A program made the translations under genes and the position numbers. A stretch of 64,000 nt of DNA. Origin: Apostichopus japonicus (Eukaryota; Echinodermata; Holothuroidea; Aspidochirotida; Stichopodidae). The DNA is taken from positions 15,584,984-15,648,983 of the forward strand of contig NC_092564.1 in NCBI RefSeq assembly GCF_037975245.1. The letters run 5' to 3'. The notes beneath the pieces were generated by a model that was not told where the DNA came from, did not search any database, and saw nothing but the letters and a program-made list of their open reading frames with translations. Of the stretch, positions 39,401 to 47,000 are shown piece by piece. The number at the start of each line of letters is the position of its first letter. Position 1 is the stretch's first letter.

Positions 39401-41044
39401 TTTTCGAAGATTATTTTTTACACATGTTGATTATGGGTATGTAAACTCCTAAATTAATGGAAAATCTCCACAAAAAAAATTGCCTCCATATTTGGTCTTT
39501 AAACATAATCATTTCAAAAGCGTGACTATGACATATATTGTAACTCACAACTCAAGAATCTCACACCTGATTAACCACAGGATAAACAGCAATTGTACAG
39601 GCTCTATATAACAAAGGGACTTTGTATTAAACTGAACTATTAAAGTGATCGACAAGCTTTTTCAAGCCAAACAAAATTACTTTGAGCAAAATGGTATTGA
39701 TCAAACTTTGCAGGTTCAATAGAGATCATTTATCAAAAAATTGCAAAAGCCTTATAATGCATTATAGTTTTCTGAGATTCCAAATTAGCGCGATCTCTAT
39801 ATTTATTCAATGGACTGTTTGTAAGGATAGCTTTATCACCATTCATTTTTCCACAACACATAGATTTCCCCCCTCTCTCCCCCTCCCCCCCCCCTGCCTC
39901 CCCAAATTTTCCTTTCTCCTTCCTTACTCAGATAGGTGTGCCCAGTTTCCCACTGAAGAAATCTACCAAGATTTGAAACAACTTATTTTAACATTCTCAA
40001 GAGTTAGAAACCTTGCCCCTCCCCAATCTGCTTTGTATTTACCCCCAGATAAAAAAAATGTAATGGACTGGTAAATACCTCTCTTTTTCAACAACAAAAA
40101 ACTTTAAGAAAGTGAACTTTTTTGATGTTCCACCCTAAAAAAACAAGTTTATTGTTTGTTCTTTAGATACAGATACCTCTTTCCCACGTAAATTCATGGA
40201 AAAGCTTGCATACATTTCTGAACAATAGAACACAGTACAGTTGGCAAATGGACTGTGTCCCCCAAATTGGGAAATATTCAGACAATACTTTATCAAGAGT
40301 CACAAGTTTTATTCCTTTGTTCACTTCTTATGAATTTCAGCGGAAGGAGGAACCTAATCAACACGTTTGGGTACTATTTCATGATACTCTGTGGCTTCAT
40401 ACTGCATTTGACTAAAACCAATCTCAAAGTTTAAATTTGACTTTTTAGTATATTTCGTGCATAGTCAAACAGATGATAACGTTCAAAACTATGTAAGCAA
40501 AATCTAATCCGCTCAGAAACAGCCTTTAACGACTTTAACCTTCGATTAATTGCGCTCATGCATGAATTCATTAAATGCATATTGCAGGTGATTATCTGTA
40601 ACTTTGTTGTAAGAAAACAGTTATAGTTTATAGCCAGATTTGTACCAGTACAATCCCATTAGTACAATAAATACATGTAGAATTTCCCACTGGGGTACGA
40701 GTACGAGTAAGAGGATGTGATTTTGTATTAGTTCTTATACTGGTATTGAAAGAGCCTCCAGCACCAGCACTAGTACCAATCCACAACACCAAGTACCAGT
40801 GGACGTGTATAAGCTAGACAATGAGTACGAGTACAGACTCGCTGCAAGTCAGGGTATATATATATATATATATATATATAATGAATCTCTACATACTGTA
40901 TGGGGGGGGGGTTGCAAAGGGTTTAGAGGTTTCTGGTTCAATCTCTCTCCATTTTACAGAACGGAATGCTTAATACTCACCCTGATTACTGTGACTGTGG
41001 AGTCCTCCCAAATCACCTCTCCCTGTTGAAGAGAAAAATAAGTT

Positions 41045-41076
<32 letters not shown>

Positions 41077-44000
41077 GGTAAAGAAATGGTCCTTAGCATT
41101 ATAAAAGAGTAGTAGTTCATGGAATTAGTAGATTGTTGACCAAAATCATTCTCTCATGGTTTCACCTTTCCTCCTGGGTGAGTATCTGTCCTGTTTGGCA
41201 ACCAGTGGCGGCGCCAGGAATTTTCAGTTGGGGAGGCTAAGGGGGGGCTGAGCCAATTTTTTGGGTGGCTTACAAGATTGAGTGATCGCCGTCCTGGGGG
41301 AGGGGCACCCCCTCCCCTTTTGAAATTTTTCCCAATCCTGGAAAGGCCTACATGCAAAATGGTGGCATTTAGCGAGGCTTTTGTCACCTGAAAATTTCTC
41401 CAAATATATGCATTTTTTTGTGAGTAACTTTAGTCAAATTAGAACGGAAGATACCAATTCACAGTTTTCGTATCACTAAAATATTACCTGCTGTGAAAGA
41501 TCCAATTCCTTTGCTCAATTATTATATCGCGCTCTCCGACACAACTCCTGTTTTAGTCTGTATACAGATATATTATATATTTCAGTTGGGGGGCTAATGG
41601 GGGGGCTGACTACTTCAGTGGGGGGCTAAAGCCCCCCCAAGCCCCCCCCCCCCCTTGGCGCCGCCACTGTTGGCAACCAAACTATGCTTTGGCTGAGAAG
41701 CAACTGGCACATTAGTCAAAAGCAAAACAACAAAATTAAAAGATAAAAACTGGTCAAGATCATGCACCCTCCAAGATTTGTTCCCCAAGTGAAGGCTAAT
41801 AAGCGAGTACTTCACGAACGTGACTCAACATTTCATACTACAGGCACATATCATAGTAACATTAATCACAAGCAAGGTAATAAATTGGAAAATTGAAAAT
41901 AAAATTTTACATGAAAATACTTTATAACTGGATTCAAACTCAACAAGTGAAAGACATGGTCATGAGCTTTTAATATGGAATAAGATCAAAAAGGTTTTCA
42001 ACAAAATATCAAAAGCTGCATTAACATGAGGGTAATGCTCTCACATGTTAGCATTCATATCAATCTGTACTGACACCAACTTTTGACATCAATACAAAGA
42101 CTTAAACAAAACTTTTTTCATGACAAACTGTCAAGTGTCCAGAGAAGTATGATGTGTATAACCTTTGTGAAAGTCCTCACATGCATTTTATCTTGAGCAC
42201 AATACATTCATGGCCAGATTGAAGAGCAGCACACATCTTGTGATTTACGATTTAATGGAAAGATTCACATAAATCTTGTAAAACATGTGTGAAGAATTTT
42301 ACAAGTATTACAGGAAGGTCACAATATCTTTCCAGATTCCTGTCATCAATGTCAACAACAAGTGTTTCAGTAAACAAAGGGCTGGAATTTTCTATAAACA
42401 GACACATTTAATACATGAACTTTGACATGGGGCCATGAGCTACAACTGATGAAACTAGTGAAAACAGAAAACCAGCATATATGGAATTTTATCAGATGTT
42501 GATAGACGACTCCATCAGTTAGTTGGTTCAGCTGCAAATATTTGCAAACTGTACAGTAGCTCAACATCTCCCATGAATGCAAAGACATGAGCACCACCTC
42601 TGTGGTGTGTTTGTTATTCTTCAAAACAAATATGAACATTTACCCTTGTCCTACATAATGATTTTATGAGCTATAGACTAGCATTTATGATTTCTGCTGG
42701 ATCAACATTTTGACCAACTAAGAAATGGATCACAATGTTACCGCACTAGAGCCAAAAAATATCCATTAAACTGACAACCACACAAGGGTTCTACCAATGG
42801 AACTACTGTACAAAAAGCTGCTATTGAATTCATCCATTGCTGTTTTGAAAAATATACTAGACGTACAAAGACAATTAATTCATACACGCCTATCTGTAAT
42901 TAGTCTGTCCATCTTGGTAACTTTGTGCAGACTACCTCTTAATAAAGTCCTGCCTGGGATTGAAACATGAAGTACCATGAACTTTAGTAAACGAACAACT
43001 ACTCCCTCCCCCAGATAATGGCCTACTGTACCTTCGTACTATTGTTCATGACCAGTTCATACAGTTCTGAGCTACATAAACCGATCCCTCACTTACCAAT
43101 TGAACCTCATGTAAAAAAGAGTTTAATCTGATCTACTCCTCACAATACTCATAAAGTTCTATTCATTGAAAGAATAGTCTGCTCAAGTTATTGATTCTAC
43201 ATTGTGAAAGGGAATTGGTAATGAGTTTTTCAAAGTCCCATGCAATGATTACCTAAGCAACTTAGTAAGAGTAAGCAGTGGTTTAAAATCCTTTAGACAG
43301 GTCTGATCTTAATACTCATAAAGCCTGAAACTTACATATTAGGCTTTGCACAGTCTCCTTGGGCTAGTTTATCTTTGTAAGCTTAAAGGCCTATGCCTTA
43401 TAGACTTATATGCACTGATATATTACATAGAGTGCCCTTCTCCCCCCCCCCAAAAAAAAAGCTGGTAGACCCTGTGCACTTTTTTCTCTAGACAATGTCA
43501 GGGTCACATTGTTAATGTACACTATACAGTATGTGTAGCTGTATGTGTTTGTATGGTATCTGCAATTCTCACTATGAGGTCTTGTGCAAGAATGTTGTAT
43601 GGCCAAGGATACCAGCTGTGACACAGCATGAACTGCCAAGCCATCTTCATGATAACACTAGTGCTGATAGTTCGTAATGAGGGAATAGCATTGAGTGACT
43701 ATCCTAGTATATCACACATGTTCAACAGAATGTGTTCACCATTATCATATATAGAACAAAATCCTTACTTTCACATCATCATCATTCACTACTAAACAGC
43801 AGATCAAATTTGCAGAATTCTGTATAAGTATGTTTTCAACCGACATTGATAAATAATATACATTTTACTGTTCTAAATTCACAGACACATTTTATATGTT
43901 AGCCCAAGTACACTAACAGGTAAAACTCCTAAACAAAACAACAATATGCCATACAACTTAGCCATAAGTATTACCAGCATAGAAATACACATACGTGACT

Positions 44001-47000
44001 AAAAGTGTATAAATTAGCAATGTGTCCTGAATCTGTGTTGTAGCAAATTACACAGTGAAGGAGTAACTGGCAGAGCAGCTTTTTTCTTCTGTAGCCTACT
44101 AGCCGGTTTTATAGATTTTGTCCTGAAACTCTTTTTGCCCTAACACAAGCTGATATCTATATATAAACAAAAGTAAGTTTATAAATTATCAGCATGAAAG
44201 TTTAGAAAAGGATGCTTTTGCAAGGAAAAAAGACAAAAAAGAAGAAATGGAAAATCAACAAGTATCTATAAATCTTGTAATCTCCAACTGCCAAGACCTA
44301 CTGTATAGTATACACTACAATATTATTACACGGATCATAACAAAAATGCAACCAGAACGAGAGACTGACATATAATTATCTTTGCCATTGTCAATCAATT
44401 ACGACATTGGCACTTGATCAGGTTTTCTGATAGATTCTTTGTACTTTGTCACACTACCTTATAGAAACACCTTCTGATTGATTTGAACATACATTACTCA
44501 TAGTTTATCCAAACTGTACCGTGAATAATGTCTAAACGCTTTGTGACTTATCCAGGCTGTATAATGTGGATCTGTTGTTAAACGTCCAATTTGAACCAAA
44601 CCTTGATATGCATTGTAAACTTTTTCATGCGAGAATAACTTTTTATCTGCCTTGTGATTTTAATCCATGTTGAATAACATTGATGAGCACTGTAACCATA
44701 TTCATGTCAATCAATATCGATCTGCTTCGAACAGTACCCATGTAAAATAACATTAAATAATTTTTTTAATCTATCCATGTGGATATATATATATGTGGAG
44801 ACATATAAATGAGATTTGATAATTATCCATGTTGAATTTTCTGGTTGATTTGCTTTGCATACTATTCATGTTGAAGGATGCTGATCAATGTGCATCCTAA
44901 CCTGTCCATTTTGAAATGATGTTTGTAAATATGATGAGTATTGTTGACTTGCTTTGTATAAATCTACCATATAAAAATGTTGATGTGTTGAGTACTTTCT
45001 AAATTTCCATTTTTAATTTATTTGTTATTTATTTGAATATTGTTGATTTGCTTTGTAACCTTTCAATTGAGAATGCTGATGTGCTTTCTAAGCTATCCAT
45101 TTTGAATTGATGTGTATAAATCCATTTCGAAAACTGTTTGGTTTGCTTCATAAGGACCTCAGATATGACAAAGATGATGTGCTTTCTAACCCATCCACCA
45201 TGAATTTATCTGTGTAACCTATCAATTATGAATTTTACTGTAATCAACCCTTTTTAATTACGGTCGCCATGGTCTCATTGGCGACCACAATTCTCAGCTG
45301 GCGATGAGAATTTCTGGAAAAATTAATGCTAGTCGCCAGTCCTATAATACTGTGGCGATCAGTTTTTGCAACTGAAAATTTCACCAAAATTTTACTGACT
45401 TAACGCACGTTGCTAAAAAATTAATATTGAATGGATTTCCCTTAGAAAACTGTCGATATTATGAAACAAACCACGTTCGGCAAAGCCCCGTTTCTAGAAT
45501 GTCTAACAATGAACAGCGTGCACGATACGTACATCAGTTTACAACTGCAGTGTTTAACCCTACTTAAATATCATGGTAGGCTGGCTTCATGTGTTTCGAA
45601 TTTTCCCAGGTACCTTCCCAACAACCCCCTGTCTAACACCTGTTTTTTAACATTTTTGGCACGTTTCCAAAACAACTTTTCATGAAGTAAACTATTTTGG
45701 CTCCACTCTAGAATTAATTAGGTCAGTCAGTAAACGATCGGTAAAGTGATGCGAAATATTATCTTAGACGTTCAAGAAAAGTAGGTAAATATCCCTGTAA
45801 CATTAGGGTAAGTAAAACACACCTCTAGCCAACTGACTCCTTCGCATGAACAAAACAATCTATTCCCCATGATACACGAGGCACAGTCAATACCATACAG
45901 ACATAGCACGATATCAAGGCCTCAATAGCTACAGTATGGCCATCTTTATGAAAGTAAAACTTGCAATCCCATGTTTTTGGCCACTTGGCATGATTAACTA
46001 AATGCTAAATACTGTTTCCATGTCCTTGTAGAGAACGTCAACTTCGCAAAATACAATTTAAGTTGTGCTTTTGTTGTTACGTGAGATCCGTAACCGACGA
46101 AGTGGTTAGGCTATTTACTATACACTTAACTATGGTAGGATATTAATTTTTCCATTTTTTGTGGAAATTCTAGAAAACTCTTTTTTCCACTCAACACCAG
46201 ATGTGGTCTTATGGTTAATTCATAAATGGGTGTACTAGAGCCTTGTTTACATGAAATTAGCTGCATTTAGCACGATTTGTCAGTTTCGCGTGAATTTTTC
46301 GAAAGTATTTTGCTCGATCTTTCGTAAAATTTGAAAGGTGTACCAACTTTCTTTTCGTGCACAATTGGTAATTTCTCTACTGATTTTCAGTTTTGTTCTC
46401 TATACAGTGAATGTTGTAAAGGACGGGTTTTTACGAACTTCAAAAGTCATGAAGTTGATAAACTTTATTTCTTTTCAACTTTCTTAACCATGGAATGCTA
46501 GAATAACATTTACACATAAAACGGAGAAAGGATAATCGCATTTTTTTCCACATTTATTTCAAATTTCTTTCACAAGAAATTATCGTCATTTGTTCAATCC
46601 CCCAAAATTATCGCGATAATGATAATTTTCGATATATCACCCAACCCTATTAGCGCGGGAATTAGAACTTAATTATACTATATTTCAACGTTAGTGTAGT
46701 CAGTACTGACAGTACAGTAGTTCTTCTTGATGTTGAGCCTAGGCCTAGTGTTTTTTGTACTAATATTTAGCATATCAAAGTGGCGATCACATTTTCATTC
46801 TGGGCGACCAGAATTTGGGGAAAATAAAGATGTAGTCGCCACAGGATGTGGCGACCTCATTCACTGGGGAATTCAAAAGGGTTGACTGTAATTTTTAATC
46901 TTGAACTAAATCTTCTTAAATCCCATTTACTGATCCTCACCTCTTCTGCAGCAGCATTGAATGCCATGGCTTCTTAAATATACACTAGGGCTGCTACTGT

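Larger units (their letters stand above)
34850..40980. other. Large ZO-like intron upstream of PDZ1
   Basis: About 6.1 kb. It contains the THAP-bearing inverted-repeat element (37854-39505) and a (ta)n microsatellite at about 40855-40880. Otherwise ordinary AT-rich sequence with scattered poly-C/poly-G tracts. Confidence 0.6.
41023..46940. other. Large ZO-like intron between form-A start exon and PDZ1 leader
   Basis: 5.9 kb holding a hAT-like MITE (41203-41669) and a TIR element (45244-46885). The rest (41.7-45.2 kb) is AT-rich with no supported gene. Confidence 0.6.

Noticed and set aside
39682-40415. Adjacent plus-strand ORFs (130 and 69 codons) as an intronic gene
   Set aside because: One translates a C/T-rich tract, neither resembles a known family, and no splice links were found.
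45461-45685. 74-codon ORF inside the TCAACCC element as a transposase
   Set aside because: Too short and without any DDE or other transposase motif.
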